IMG/VR virus record: IMGVR_UViG_3300046170_000054
Span: 1-34,065 of that record
DNA length: 34,065 nucleotides
Reading direction: 5' to 3' (one strand)
Origin: a virus
Below the pieces are notes generated by a model that had not been told where the DNA came from, searched no databases, and worked only from the letters and a program-made list of their open reading frames with translations. The position numbers and the translations under genes are program-made. Position 1 is the stretch's first letter; every line of letters starts with the position of its first letter. Shown one piece after another: positions 1 through 7,741 of the stretch.

Positions 1-277
1 TACACAGGTTTGGTATGGCAGAGAATGTTCAATTACACCAATTACAAAGCTATTTTTACATAATAATTTAATAGCATATAAAAAGTATAGTAGTTTAATA
101 ATAACAAACTCTGGTTGGTTTTCCAATACTACAAAAGAAAGGTTAAATGGTTTATTAGATTCAATTGGATTTGATAAGATATATCAGAAAAACTTTGAAT
201 GGTTTTTAGCTGATAAAAAATGGAATGGAAATCCTGTTAAGATATTAAAGAATAATAATTGGGAATATATAAATTAA
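1..277 (+). CDS. C-terminal part of a small phage protein (DUF8033-like)
   Basis: Open from the first bases, reading from base 2, to TAA at 275-277. It encodes about 91 residues with the core GWFSNTTKERLNGL and a later NFEWFLADKKWNG. This pattern is known from small phage proteins of unknown function found in many Bacteroidetes and cyanobacterial phages. I recall it as DUF8033, from memory. The missing N-terminus is very probably the ORF at 34001-34065, since the two join in frame if the window is circular. The next gene starts 5 bases downstream, so it belongs to the early small-gene run. Function unknown. Confidence 0.6.
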   Translation, partial: TQVWYGRECSITPITKLFLHNNLIAYKKYSSLIITNSGWFSNTTKERLNGLLDSIGFDKIYQKNFEWFLADKKWNGNPVKILKNNNWEYIN

Positions 278-282
278 AGATT

Positions 283-540
283 ATGAAAATAAAACAATAT
301 TTACCTAGATTAAAAGCTAATAGATATACTTATTATAATTTAGATAATGAGACAAAAAAGCATTTTCAATATCTTTATAACTATTTAAAAAAACATAAAG
401 ACAAAGAAGCTTCAAATATTTTTTATTATTGCGACTCAATAAAAGGTCAGATAGATTTTTGGTTATCTAATAAAAATGAAATTGATTACATTAAAAAGTA
501 TCAAGTTATGAAACTATTATCTGAGGCAATTAAACATTAA
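283..540 (+). CDS. hypothetical protein, 85 aa, basic and helical
   Basis: The start is the ATG at 283, preceded by the A/T-rich AGATT typical of starts in this genome; an upstream in-frame ATG at 259 would overlap the preceding gene. The product is lysine- and tyrosine-rich, with no Cys pairs, membrane segment or signal peptide. It lies 5 bases after the preceding gene and 12 bases before the next one, consistent with one early operon that begins at 32133. I do not recognise a family. Confidence 0.6.
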   Translation: MKIKQYLPRLKANRYTYYNLDNETKKHFQYLYNYLKKHKDKEASNIFYYCDSIKGQIDFWLSNKNEIDYIKKYQVMKLLSEAIKH

Positions 541-552
541 AAATTAAATATT

Positions 553-708
553 ATGAAAGTTAAAATAATTGATAATTTTGATGAACACATTGGTTATAAA
601 GAAAATACTATATTAGAGATAATTGAACAAAATGAGGATGGTTACTATATTTTAAGTAGTGGACATTGGTGTTCAGAAGCTGAATTGGAGTTTATAACAG
701 ACTCTTAA
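553..708 (+). CDS. hypothetical protein, 51 aa; stop codon lies inside a repeat
   Basis: A short complete ORF, ATG 553 to TAA 706-708, with acidic character and the segment YYILSSGHWCSEAELEF, which resembles a small beta-rich domain. The last codons (Asp, Ser, stop) are written by the start of the first copy of the TTAAACATAGTA repeat. It is the last gene of the early run that crosses the ends of the window. No family recognised. Its regular codon use and the close spacing to its neighbour support it. Confidence 0.5.
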   Translation: MKVKIIDNFDEHIGYKENTILEIIEQNEDGYYILSSGHWCSEAELEFITDS

Positions 709-815
709 ACATAGTACATCCTTAAACATAGTATATTTTATTCTTAAACATAGTACCCCCTTAAACATAGTACCTTAGTTATTAAACATAGTACCTTAGT
801 TATTAAACATAGTAC
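704..815 (+). repeat. Repeat cluster A: six direct copies of CTTAAACATAGTAC
   Basis: Six direct copies lie at 704-717, 721-734, 743-756, 760-773, 781-794 and 802-815. Start-to-start spacings are 17, 22, 17, 21 and 21 bases. The 12-base core TTAAACATAGTA is identical in all six, while spacers differ except for a CTTAGTT shared by the last ones. The first copy contains the stop codon of the gene ending at 708. The cluster closes the early operon and lies about 165 bases before a flavobacterial promoter. Role unknown; repressor, replication-protein or termination sites are possible. Confidence 0.9.
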
Positions 816-916
816 GTTTTTTGGGGGTTTCTATTTTCTTATTTATAATCATTCTAGATAATACTTTTGCATCTTCTTTAACCTTTGCAAAGTATTAAAC
901 CAAATTAAATTAGTTA

Positions 917-988
917 GTTAATTATTTGTTAATGTTCTTATTTAGAATAAATATAAATTAATATTGTCATTGTTAATTATTTGTTAAT
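917..988 (+). repeat. 17-base direct repeat upstream of the 1003 promoter
   Basis: GTTAATTATTTGTTAAT occurs exactly at 917-933 and 972-988, 55 bases apart. The second copy contains the TTTG used as the -33 element of the promoter at 980-1010. The first copy has a TTTG but no good TAnnTTTG at the right distance. It may be a duplicated promoter part or a pair of operators. The low complexity of the sequence calls for caution. Confidence 0.55.
936..950 (+). promoter_or_regulatory. Operator-like inverted repeat TCTTATTTAGAATAA
   Basis: TTATT-TAG-AATAA is a 5-base inverted repeat. The same 15 bases occur at 31912-31926. Both copies sit between a TTAAACATAGTA cluster and a flavobacterial promoter, 53 bases before the TATCTTTG box here. 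The shared placement suggests a protein site, but AT-rich sequence makes chance matches easier. Confidence 0.35.
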
Positions 989-1010
989 TAAATTTATTTA
1001 CTTATCTTTG
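980..1010 (+). promoter_or_regulatory. Flavobacterial-type promoter for the 1032-1778 operon
   Basis: TTTG at 980-983, a 19-base spacer and TATCTTTG at 1003-1010 match the Bacteroidetes housekeeping consensus TTTG-N17-23-TAnnTTTG. The first ATG with a usable context follows at 1032. The -33 region shares TTGTTAATTAAAT (981-993) with the promoter at 32079-32110, suggesting that both are controlled alike. Confidence 0.7.
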
Positions 1011-1031
1011 GTTAAAATTAACACACATAAT

Positions 1032-1172
1032 ATGAAAAAACTAATTGAAAAAATAATCTTAAGTAAAGTATTTGTTACTTTATTTATTTACTCATCAGCA
1101 TTAATAATATTTACTTTTTTAATGCTAGGCGAGTCACTAATCGAAACCATAATTTTTAACCTTTTAAAATAA
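1032..1172 (+). CDS. small single-span membrane protein, 46 aa
   Basis: The start is the ATG at 1032. An upstream in-frame ATG at 981 lies inside the promoter and would precede transcription. A short charged N-terminus (KKLIEK) is followed by a long hydrophobic stretch at about residues 9-35 and a second hydrophobic tail, giving one or two membrane passes. It is the first gene after the promoter and ends 4 bases before the next ATG. Small membrane proteins in early phage operons often act on the host envelope or block superinfection, but nothing here identifies this one. Confidence 0.6.
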   Translation: MKKLIEKIILSKVFVTLFIYSSALIIFTFLMLGESLIETIIFNLLK

Positions 1173-1176
1173 TACT

Positions 1177-1377
1177 ATGAACACAGAAACAAAAACAGAA
1201 TCAATTGAAATTAAAGCATTTTCTAATGCTGAGAAGATTTCTTTTAATGTCTTAGACAAACTAAACATCTCAGATATGAACGACTTTAAATTAACTCAAT
1301 TGGTCGTATTTGAGACACTTAGACAATTAGATAAAAATGAATTATTAAAACACGATTTAAAACAATATTTTAACTAA
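1177..1377 (+). CDS. hypothetical protein, 66 aa
   Basis: Compact helical protein beginning MNTETKTES, a Thr-rich start echoed by the next gene (MNTHTQTEN). It contains FKLTQLVVFETLRQLDKNEL, which looks like an amphipathic helix. It lies between the small membrane protein (4-base gap) and the acidic protein (11-base gap), so the three are probably cotranscribed. No family recognised and no catalytic motif is visible. Confidence 0.6.
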   Translation: MNTETKTESIEIKAFSNAEKISFNVLDKLNISDMNDFKLTQLVVFETLRQLDKNELLKHDLKQYFN

Positions 1378-1388
1378 AAACTAAACAA

Positions 1389-1778
1389 ATGAACACACAC
1401 ACACAAACAGAAAACAAAAAACAAACTAAATTTGATGAATTAACTATATTAATAGATGATTTTACAAATATATATTTACCTGACTATTTAGATGCTTTGG
1501 AATTAGAGGCTTTTAATCTTATTAGTGTTGATGATTTATGGGCTGAACTAGATGACAAAGGAGCCTTTAATATTGATATTATTTACTATAATAAAGCTAT
1601 GGATTACCTTTCGCAAAATGATGCGAGTTTATCCGAGTCTATTGAAATAGCTGTTGACATGGGTTATTCATTAGAAAATTTAAGCTCTGAAACCTTAGCA
1701 AGTTTACACGCCTCACAAAAGGCAAGAGATGATTTCTGGGACATTAAGGATGAAATAGATGAGATACTAAGCCGATAA
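1389..1778 (+). CDS. very acidic phage/plasmid protein, 129 aa; possible anti-defence factor
   Basis: By my count it has 29 Asp+Glu against 9 Lys+Arg. The core IIYYNKAMDYLSQNDASLSE followed by an IEIAVDMGYSLENL-type stretch and SSETLASL is a pattern I associate with small conserved proteins on phages and plasmids of many bacteria, without a proven function. The charge and early position fit a DNA-mimic or anti-restriction role, which is inference only. It ends the short operon begun at 1003 and is followed by a strong terminator at 1804. Confidence 0.6.
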   Translation: MNTHTQTENKKQTKFDELTILIDDFTNIYLPDYLDALELEAFNLISVDDLWAELDDKGAFNIDIIYYNKAMDYLSQNDASLSESIEIAVDMGYSLENLSSETLASLHASQKARDDFWDIKDEIDEILSR

Positions 1779-1787
1779 CATTTAAAG

Positions 1788-1829
1788 CTCTTAAACACGC
1801 TATAAAGCCCCTTAATTGGGGCTTTTTTT
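1788..1829 (+). terminator. Rho-independent terminator with a degenerate repeat copy in front
   Basis: AAAGCCCC (1804-1811), loop TTAATT, GGGGCTTT (1818-1825), then a T run to 1829. It ends the 1032-1778 operon. CTCTTAAACA at 1788-1797 is a partial copy of the dispersed repeat. The same order, partial repeat followed by an AAAGCCC-TTAATT hairpin, recurs at 13931-13975. Confidence 0.9.
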
Positions 1830-2023
1830 ATACCCTATATTTACCTTATTAGATTAATGGACTTTTTTTGTAACTCTTTTGTAATTAAATGGGTTAGGTA
1901 TCTCAGATATAACAAACAAAGCCAATTTCATCCCTTTTAAGACACTATCTCCCTATCACCTATACAAACATATCACTTAAACATTAAAGTAGCTTAGAAG
2001 CTCTTATATTAAGTCATTAAAAC
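1830..2023 (+). other. Intergenic stretch, no gene seen
   Basis: Roughly 190 AT-rich bases between the terminator and the next promoter. The only notable piece is CTTAAACATT followed by AAAGTAG at 1976-1992, which could be a decayed repeat copy. No ORF, hairpin or promoter that I can support. Confidence 0.5.
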
Positions 2024-2052
2024 TTTAACAAAACATTAACAGAATATATTTG
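2024..2052 (+). promoter_or_regulatory. Promoter of the long leader / candidate RNA
   Basis: TTTA at 2024-2027, a 17-base spacer and TATATTTG at 2045-2052, a perfect TAnnTTTG box. Transcription should start near 2057. The next start codon is more than 500 bases away at 2573, so the promoter makes either a separate RNA or a very long leader of the tail operon. Confidence 0.6.
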
Positions 2053-2056
2053 TATA

Positions 2057-2520
2057 TTAACGTAAATTGCAGTATGGGGAGCTGAGTTGCCCTCTTCTAT
2101 GAATTCAAACCATTTTGAGGCAGGGGGTGGCCTTTTTCTTGCGGCTAGGTTTCATATAGGCACCCCAGAAAATTACAGACAAACTGATTTTATTAGCAAG
2201 TAGAAGTAGGTACACTGATGCATTGCAAGTATACTTCTATACATAAACAGAGTAGTTCTCTTCTGTAGTATGCACCCCCTTAACATCTTTAAATAAATAG
2301 AAATATGCAGGTAAGGTTGAATAATGTTTGGGTGCTGTACAAAAGATGATTAAAAGAATAACATTGCAATCACTTAACTGACTTAGTGTGCCTGAACCAA
2401 CTGCCTTACGCTTGTGACAGAAGTTTAGGAACTTGCTTAGTAGATTTCCAACTACATTAAGATAACTGTAATATAGTGTTTTTGTTCAACCTATACAAGC
2501 TATATGAGTTAATTTATACT
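2057..2520 (+). ncRNA. Candidate large structured RNA or long structured leader
   Basis: No convincing gene in about 460 bases. G+C is visibly higher than around it (28 of 60 bases in 2101-2160). Helices found by eye: 2088-2094/2117-2122, 2124-2129/2161-2166 (GGGGTG/CACCCC), 2201-2208/2232-2239 (perfect 8 bp), 2247-2251/2262-2266, 2268-2277/2330-2340 (GCACCC/GGGTGC plus GTA/TAC), 2278-2282/2312-2316, 2421-2425/2430-2434, and 2471-2476/2500-2505. GTAAGG at 2311-2316 could also pair with CCTTAC at 2404-2409, a possible pseudoknot. Size and phage setting recall GOLLD and ROOL RNAs, but no homology is claimed. No clear terminator precedes the gene at 2573, so read-through is likely. Confidence 0.45.
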
Positions 2521-2558
2521 TAGTCTAAATAAAGCGTGGTACAGAATTATACTTTTTT

Positions 2559-2575
2559 AGTTATCATACTATATG
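2559..2575 (+). promoter_or_regulatory. Start-proximal motif AGTTATCATACTAT
   Basis: A block AGTTA-YC-W-TAYTAT leads directly into the ATG at 2573. Nearly the same block abuts the starts at 9964 (9952-9966) and 14014 (14002-14016). Here and at 14014 it is preceded by ATACTTTT. It may be a phage-specific promoter or translation element of late genes. Confidence 0.3.
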
Positions 2576-3289
2576 GCAATAATAGAATTAGAATTAAAGG
2601 TACCACAAAAGTTACAAGCTATTAAACTTAGACAGTATCAAGAATATTTAAAGGTACAAAAGGATAATGAAGATGTTGAGGATGCTGAGAACTTTCTTAA
2701 CTCTAAATGTATTCAGATATTTTGTGGATTAACATTAAAGGAGTCTTATAATCTACCTGTAAAGATGTTTGATGGTGTATTACAGCAAATAGGTAAATGC
2801 TTTGAAGAACCTACTCCACTAATAAAAGAATTTAGTATGACTGGTTCTAATGGTGTAGAGGTTAGCTTTGGTATGATACCTTCTTTAGATGAAATGACAT
2901 TTGGTGAGTACATAGACTTAGAAAACTTTATGTCTGATTGGGATAGTATGCACAAAGCAATGGCTGTACTATACAGACCAATAACATTTAACAAGAATGG
3001 TAAATATCTAATTGAAGATTATGATGGTACAGATAAGTACTGGGAGGTGATGAAAGATGCTCCTGTTAATGTTGCTTTAGGTGCAATGGTTTTTTTTTAT
3101 CGTTTAGGGAAAAAATTATGCAAATATACGATGGACTATTTACTCCTTCAGCAAAATCAGAATCAAGCTTCAGTGCAGGAGAAGGATTTGGAAAGAAATG
3201 GGGATGGTATCAATCAATTTATGCTCTCGCTGGAAAAGACGTATCAAGAATTAATGAAGTTACAAAGATTTCATTACACCAGTGCCTAA
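2573..3289 (+). CDS. Tail assembly chaperone, G-type product (238 aa)
   Basis: Its place at the head of the tail genes, with a second overlapping frame, matches the G/GT tail assembly chaperones of long-tailed phages, which hold the tape measure before tube polymerisation. The N-terminal 180 residues contain PSLDEMTFGEYIDLENF and a later FFYRLGKKL, a pattern common in Bacteroidetes phages. The C-terminal 57 codons overlap the other frame. They have many G/C third positions, unlike the rest of the gene, so they are either constrained by dual coding or only an open shadow. The first gene after the long leader. Confidence 0.6.
   Translation: MAIIELELKVPQKLQAIKLRQYQEYLKVQKDNEDVEDAENFLNSKCIQIFCGLTLKESYNLPVKMFDGVLQQIGKCFEEPTPLIKEFSMTGSNGVEVSFGMIPSLDEMTFGEYIDLENFMSDWDSMHKAMAVLYRPITFNKNGKYLIEDYDGTDKYWEVMKDAPVNVALGAMVFFYRLGKKLCKYTMDYLLLQQNQNQASVQEKDLERNGDGINQFMLSLEKTYQELMKLQRFHYTSA
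3090..3098 (+). other. Candidate -1 slippery site, run of nine T
   Basis: T9 contains the heptamer T TTT TTT in phase with the codons of the 2573 gene (GTT TTT TTT TAT). A -1 slip here enters the frame that is open from 3070 to 3366. This is the position and direction expected for a G-GT frameshift. A single missing base in the T run or the A run at 3110-3115 would give the same picture. Confidence 0.4.
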
Positions 3290-3366
3290 TGTGGTTGGAG
3301 TTTGAGAAAGAGAAAAACGATTTAGAACAAAAGATGATTAAAAACGCTTATAATAAAAATAGATAA
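3118..3366 (+). CDS. Tail assembly chaperone, T-type domain in the -1 frame (82 aa or fused)
   Basis: The frame is open from 3070 and has its own ATG at 3118. FGKKWGWYQSIYALAGKDV followed by INEVTKISLHQCLMWLEFE looks like a conserved phage domain, and its codons show the A/T-rich third positions normal here. Joined to the upstream gene by a -1 shift, 2573-3366 gives a 264-residue protein, as in GT fusions. It ends exactly where the next gene begins (A of ATG 3366). Whether it is made by frameshift, by internal start, or is really one gene with a sequencing error cannot be settled from the sequence. Confidence 0.6.
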   Translation: MQIYDGLFTPSAKSESSFSAGEGFGKKWGWYQSIYALAGKDVSRINEVTKISLHQCLMWLEFEKEKNDLEQKMIKNAYNKNR

Positions 3367-3824
3367 TGACACAAGTATACGACATACTAGACAAAGTAAG
3401 AGATAGATTAAGAGATAATCCTAATGTATTTACTGTAACCTTTGGAGATATTAGTGAAGTTGACTTAAACAAGACAACAATATTTCCTTTAAGCCACTTA
3501 ACAATAACAAATGTAACCTTTGAGAGAAGTGTAATTAACTTTACTATTGCTCTTATGTGTTTAGACATAGTAGACTATAATAAAGAAAAGTATGATGATG
3601 ATATATTCTATGGCAATACTAACCTACAAGACGTTTACAATACTCAATTACAAGTTGTAAATGATGTTGTTCAATCAGTTAGAAGGGGAAGTTTATTTGA
3701 TAGTAAGATACAGATTATAGGAGAACCATCTGCTACTCCTTTTCAAGATAAATATGAGAATGAATTAGCTGGATGGGGTATAGAGATTCAAGTAAGTATG
3801 ATTAATGATATAAGTATCTGCTAA
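3366..3824 (+). CDS. Probable tail terminator / head-tail joining protein (152 aa)
   Basis: A soluble alpha/beta protein with FTVTFGDISEVDLNKTTIFP and ALMCLDIVDYNKE, resembling the small tail-terminator or minor tail proteins that follow chaperone genes in flavobacterial phages. There is no signal peptide or membrane segment. Start and stop overlap neighbours by one base each, indicating translational coupling. The family call rests on context and general resemblance. Confidence 0.5.
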   Translation: MTQVYDILDKVRDRLRDNPNVFTVTFGDISEVDLNKTTIFPLSHLTITNVTFERSVINFTIALMCLDIVDYNKEKYDDDIFYGNTNLQDVYNTQLQVVNDVVQSVRRGSLFDSKIQIIGEPSATPFQDKYENELAGWGIEIQVSMINDISIC

Positions 3825-4318
3825 TGAAAGTACTTAATCTAAGAGCTGAATTAAGAAAATATGGTAAACTGTATAAGAAAAAATATAAGTCCCAAATAAA
3901 AGAAGACAAAACAAATGCTTCTGGTGATTTGTATAGAAGCGTTAATTATATTCCAGATTTTAACAAAGAGACTATTCTGAATATCAATTAGTAGCAATAC
4001 AGCTATATAGACAAATATCTGAAGGAAGAAGAAGAGGTGTTATACCTTCTAGCACAAAGATATATTAGATTGGGCTAAACAAAAAGGAATAACTCCAGAA
4101 AAAGGAGGTCAAAGTGAAAGTAATATGAAAAGAATGGCTTTTGCTATTGCTAGGTCTATAAGTGTTCATGGCATGATTGAAAGGCTTGGATTTAAAGGAA
4201 CAGGAATAATAGATAAAGTATTTGACTCTTTATCAAAACAGATGGAAACTGATTTGTTTAAGCTTATGAAAAAGATTTAGACGAAGCAATAAAAGAAATA
4301 AACGATAAAACAAAATAA
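3824..4318 (+). CDS. Tail completion-like protein (165 aa), broken by three single-base losses
   Basis: Begins at ATG 3824 (TAATG overlap). Reading continues in the -1 frame after about 3969, again after about 4057 and again after about 4260. Restoring one base at each point gives 166 codons exactly to TAA 4316-4318. Recovered parts include TNASGDLYRSVNY, a basic GRRRGVIPSST, SNMKRMAFAIARSISVHGMI and a helical acidic C-terminus. The layout resembles HK97 gp10-type tail completion proteins. Losses fall beside A runs, so sequencing error is likelier than decay. Confidence 0.5.
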
Positions 4319-5501
4319 ATGTCAACAGTAATTAACACACGAAGTCCTTTCTATAAAAAGATATCTAATGCTTCTTTAGCAAAAGCTACATTAGAACTAT
4401 ATGTATGGACTGGAGTATATGCAGACAGAGTAGCTGCTGATAAAAAATATACTATAACAAAGGAAGAACTAGGAACAAACAATTATGTCACTTTTGAATT
4501 AAGTGAACTTATAAGAGACTATATGATAACTGAGTATAATGATTATGCTACAGATACATTATGGGTAGATGCAGATGTAACAATATACGATTCAGCAGGT
4601 GCTATAGTACAAGTAGGAGTCACAAGACACAACTACTTATCCATTCTTAGCAATAGATGGCTATGGTTACTTTGAAGATGGCATTAATCCTAGAAGTGTT
4701 GAGTATACTACTCCTATAGGTCCTTCAACATAATACCACTATATACTTTTATGGAGGATATGATATAAAGATTCCTATATATGCAGAAGCTGCTGGTTCT
4801 CCACCAGATAAAATTACTGCTACTTTAACAAGTACGGCAGGAGCTAACATAAGCTGGGATAATGCAGATGACTTTTGGGACACATACGATGTCACTTGGG
4901 GTTCAGGACAAACTCCTGTTGAAATACAAGACAACGGAAATACAAATCAAAAAATACAATACCTAATTATAACGGACACTGAAGATTTAAATGATGGAGA
5001 TACTGTAACAATATCTAGTGATAGCTCTGATTATCCTGATGATATAATTATAACACTTAGAAAAGTATGTGAACCTAAGTTACACTCCTCTTAGTGTAAT
5101 ATTCTACAACAAGTATGGAGCATTACAAAACCTTTGGTTCTTCAAGAAATCAATGACTGATATTTCTATATCATCTAATAAATTTCAAGAACAATATAAT
5201 TGACTTTGATAATTCAGGAGGAAGCCCATCATATTCTTTATCTAAACATCAAGAAAAGATATTTATGGCAAATGGTAAAGAGTCTATTACAATGAATACA
5301 GGATTCTATGAAGAAAGCTTTAATGAGGTTATTAGACAAATGTTATTGTCAGAACAAGTTTGGGTATACGATGGCACAAATACTTTACCTATAAATCTTA
5401 AATCTAATACATTACTATTCAAGAAAGCAGTAAATGATAAATTAATTAGTTATACTGTATCATTTGATTATGCTTATGACAAAATAAATAATATACAATA
5501 G
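4319..5501 (+). CDS. Virion tail protein (about 392 aa), broken by four single-base insertions
   Basis: Extra bases near 4637, at 4731, near 5080 and near 5190 shift the frame. Removing one at each gives 393 codons ending at TAG 5499-5501. The first part contains SPFYKKISNASLAKATLELY. The middle is beta-rich (IYFYGGYDIKIPIYAEAAGS). The last part has the hallmark VIFYNKYGALQNLWFFKKSM, which I have seen in tail proteins of Bacteroidetes phages next to the large protein that follows here. Probably a distal tail or baseplate component. All four shifts go the same way. Confidence 0.55.
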
Positions 5502-7741
5502 TGAAACAACCTATACTATACATAAAAGACAATGATGGTAACTACCAGCAAATGGAAATGTTTAGTGATGAAACAATTACTATAACATCTAAGATACAAG
5601 ATGCTAGAGATATTTCTAAGGTATTTACTGATTTCACTAAAACCTTTACAGTTCCAGCATCTAAAGAAAACAATAAAGTGTTCCAACATTGGTATAATTA
5701 CAATATTGATGAAGGGTTTGACAATAGAATAAAAAAAGATGCCTTATTAGAAATAAACTACTCTCCATATAAAAAAGGAAAGATACAGTTGGACTCTGTT
5801 AATCTAAAAGACAATAAACCATATTCTTATAGTGTGGTATTCTATGGTAACACTGTAAACCTAAAAGACTTACTTGGAGATGATGAGTTAAGTCAATTAG
5901 AGGATTTAGATGATTATACGCATGACTACACAAGTTCTAATGTCAAGAATGGACTACAAACAGGATTATCTTCTGGTAAAATAATATATCCTTTAATATC
6001 TCACACAAAAAGATTTTATTATGATTCAGCTCAATCTACACCTAACTATGATGGAAACTTATATTATAATTCATCACAAAATAATATTGGGTTAAGTTTT
6101 GATGATTTAAAACCTGCTATTAAATGCATGACTATCGTTGAAGCAATAGAAACAAAATACGGAATATCTTTTACAAGAGACTTCTTTAATGAAACTTCAG
6201 GAAGTGCTTTTAGTAATCTTTTCTTGTGGTTAAGCAGAAACAAAGGACCTGTAGGGGGAGATGAAAACCAAGAAGAAACATTAAGTCGTATATGTGGCTC
6301 ATGGGGATATTCTTCTGGTGACTTAGGTTTTAATATAACTGGAGATACTTGGACTGTATCAACCTCAGGACACACAAGACGTTATGATGCTGAATTAACA
6401 ATAACCACAACAGGTGCTAATCAAAGCATACCATATACTGTTAAAGCTGTCGATTATGTTACTGGGAATACATTAGCTCAACTAGCATTAGGTTCTGGTG
6501 CATCAAGAGATTTTACTGTTCAATTAATATCAACTTTTGATTTAGTGAACTATAAGATTAAATGGATTGTTGAATCTAATGAATCATTATCCTTTACTCC
6601 TACTTTAGATATGACAGAGTATATATTAGACCCAGTAACTCAAACACCTACTGGAACAAATACTGCTGTATTTAATATAGGAGGTACTGGAGCAAGTATA
6701 TCCACAACAGGAGAAATAATAATAACTGACAATGTTCCTAAGATAAAAAACATAGACTTTCTTACAGGATTGTTTAAAATGTTTAATTTAACTGCATATT
6801 ATATTGATGATGCTTCAGATGCAGATTTTGGTAAAATATATGTAGACACTTTAGATAATTTTTATGCTGATGCAATAAATAACCCTTCTGATGGTAGCTA
6901 TGATATAAGCAGTATGATAGACATATCAAATACTAATGTAGATGCTCCTATTAGTTATACTGGTATAGATTTTAAATATGAAGAACCAAGTACGCTACTT
7001 GCTATAAATCATAAAGAACAGTTCAATGATATATTTGGAGACGAGAGAACTAGAATATCAGGAATAGATGAAGGTGAAATATATTCTGTAGACACTCCTT
7101 TTGAACACATGAAGTTTGAAAGATTAATTGATGCTAACCAAACAGGAACAAGTCCTTATACCTCAACAATTACTGATGATTACCCAGCTCCATATATAAC
7201 TGATATATTATGGGGTTATTCAGCAGACGGAGATTTTGAATCTAAAACAGATGTAACTCCAGCTACAGGAAACTATTCTCCAGTATTGACTAAACCACTT
7301 GTGTTTTATGCAATACAAGAAACAGGATTAAGTTCAGGAACAGGAATTAAATGGATTTCTGATGGAACCCCTATAGATATAACGCAATACTATAGACCCT
7401 CAAATACAAATGAAGATGAAGATGCGTCTACAGCACCAGAGTTTACAATTAATTTTGACAATGAAACAGATGAATGGAATTTAACTGATTACAACGTAAA
7501 CACAAACTCATTATTTAAGAAGTTTTATGCTAATTATGTAGACTCTTTATTTGACTCTAAAAAAAGAATGTATAAAGTAAAAGCATACTTAACAACAGAG
7601 ATTTTTATAAACATGAGATTAAACGATAGACTTATTATAAATAACAGAGTATTCACAATAAACTCAATAAAGACAAACCTAAAAACTGAAGTAAGCGAGA
7701 TAGAATTATTAAACGTAGTAGATAACGAATTACCATCATGA
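5501..7741 (+). CDS. Large tail/baseplate protein (746 aa)
   Basis: Starts at GTG 5501, overlapping the preceding TAG by one base. The N-terminus has ETITITSKIQDARDISKVFT and FTKTFTVPASKENNKVFQHW, a conserved opening of large virion proteins in flavobacterial siphoviruses. It is rich in Thr, Ser, Asp and beta structure, with no signal peptide. Position between the LWFFKKS protein and the tape measure suggests a distal tail or hub protein that links the tube to fibres. It is intact over 2.2 kb, unlike several neighbours. Confidence 0.6.
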   Translation: MKQPILYIKDNDGNYQQMEMFSDETITITSKIQDARDISKVFTDFTKTFTVPASKENNKVFQHWYNYNIDEGFDNRIKKDALLEINYSPYKKGKIQLDSVNLKDNKPYSYSVVFYGNTVNLKDLLGDDELSQLEDLDDYTHDYTSSNVKNGLQTGLSSGKIIYPLISHTKRFYYDSAQSTPNYDGNLYYNSSQNNIGLSFDDLKPAIKCMTIVEAIETKYGISFTRDFFNETSGSAFSNLFLWLSRNKGPVGGDENQEETLSRICGSWGYSSGDLGFNITGDTWTVSTSGHTRRYDAELTITTTGANQSIPYTVKAVDYVTGNTLAQLALGSGASRDFTVQLISTFDLVNYKIKWIVESNESLSFTPTLDMTEYILDPVTQTPTGTNTAVFNIGGTGASISTTGEIIITDNVPKIKNIDFLTGLFKMFNLTAYYIDDASDADFGKIYVDTLDNFYADAINNPSDGSYDISSMIDISNTNVDAPISYTGIDFKYEEPSTLLAINHKEQFNDIFGDERTRISGIDEGEIYSVDTPFEHMKFERLIDANQTGTSPYTSTITDDYPAPYITDILWGYSADGDFESKTDVTPATGNYSPVLTKPLVFYAIQETGLSSGTGIKWISDGTPIDITQYYRPSNTNEDEDASTAPEFTINFDNETDEWNLTDYNVNTNSLFKKFYANYVDSLFDSKKRMYKVKAYLTTEIFINMRLNDRLIINNRVFTINSIKTNLKTEVSEIELLNVVDNELPS

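Noticed and set aside
704-815. Repeat read on the minus strand as TATGTTTA, close to a TAnnTTTG promoter box
   Set aside because: The last base never matches G, no TTTG stands at the right distance on that strand, and no minus-strand genes exist.
704-815. CRISPR array or microRNA-like array
   Set aside because: Units are 12-14 bases with spacers of only 3-15 bases and no cas genes. Not compatible with CRISPR.
2099-2203. A 34-codon ORF inside the candidate RNA
   Set aside because: Its codons are G+C-rich unlike all neighbouring genes, it has no partner or coupling, and it overlaps two of the proposed helices. Probably chance, though a leader peptide cannot be excluded.
2053-2560. tRNA, tmRNA, RNase P or intron
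   Set aside because: No T-loop, anticodon arm, tag ORF, group I core or group II domain V that I can draw. The stretch does not interrupt a gene.
3561-3573. TTAGACATAGTAG, one base from the repeat core
   Set aside because: Lies inside the tail terminator gene and encodes a plausible strand (CLDIVDY). Not clustered.
3824-5501. Mass programmed frameshifting as a recoding system
   Set aside because: Shifts go in both directions, have no common slippery sequence, and many are next to homopolymers. Sequencing indels explain them better.
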